Below are positions 31,941 to 32,289 of a stretch of 32,289 nucleotides of DNA, piece after piece. Each line of letters opens with the position of its first letter. The stretch's first letter is position 1. This DNA comes from Clostridia bacterium (GTDB lineage: Bacteria > Bacillota > Clostridia > Christensenellales > Aristaeellaceae): NCBI GenBank assembly GCA_017428385.1, contig JAFRQX010000015.1:1-32289 (forward strand), given 5' to 3'. Both the position numbers and the translations under genes were made by a program. The notes beneath the pieces are model-generated. The model ran no database searches. It was not told the origin of the DNA and saw only the letters and a list, made by a program, of their open reading frames with translations.

Positions 31941-32289
<349 letters not shown>

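Overview
The window reads as a chromosomal segment of an anaerobic Bacillota (Clostridia-like) bacterium of moderate GC. Supporting signs are the Firmicutes-type SD sequences, AddA-type recombination, a pyrophosphate-dependent phosphofructokinase, a stand-alone FakA-like domain protein and parS sites of the Bacillus type. The start of a 16S rRNA gene lies at the right edge. I would guess an uncultured gut or rumen lineage (Christensenellales/Aristaeellaceae-like), but this was not tested against any database.

Positions 1-8200 look like an origin-proximal region, with all genes on the minus strand. They are addA (3' end beyond the left edge), a gene-free spacer with two perfect parS palindromes, recF, dnaN, a 349-bp gene-free block with several near-consensus DnaA boxes, pgsA and rimO. 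dnaA is not next to dnaN. Transcription diverges between rimO and polA.

Positions 8289-16979 run on the plus strand: polA, an 83-aa FakA-like protein, a complete branched-chain amino acid (or related) ABC importer operon livJHMGF, and an XRE regulator with an S24-like C-terminal domain. Terminators and promoters can be placed between the units.

Positions 17163-31609 are again minus strand and carry accessory and housekeeping metabolism. The genes are a DUF1015 protein, an exported FMN/FAD reductase, a PptA-type tautomerase, a histidine phosphatase, a DUF3267 zincin-like membrane protein, a NUDIX hydrolase, an orphan EIIC/PfoR-type membrane protein, a methyltransferase plus nucleoside phosphorylase pair, a membrane-anchored alpha/beta hydrolase, an alkaline-phosphatase-superfamily enzyme with an unrecognised 134-aa partner, PPi-PFK, and an RlmD/RumA-type rRNA methyltransferase. 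At the right edge a strong promoter with an UP-like A/T tract drives 16S rRNA on the plus strand.

Most noteworthy is a 32-codon, tyrosine-rich small ORF at 28226-28324. It has a fully consensus promoter and a good SD, and a terminator hairpin sits directly before the SD of the next gene, so it looks like a leader-peptide attenuator or a small-protein gene. Also notable are paired inverted arrays of 7-bp repeats at two loci, one forming the 3' end of recF, and a 13-bp inverted repeat centred on the -10 box of the EIIC gene.
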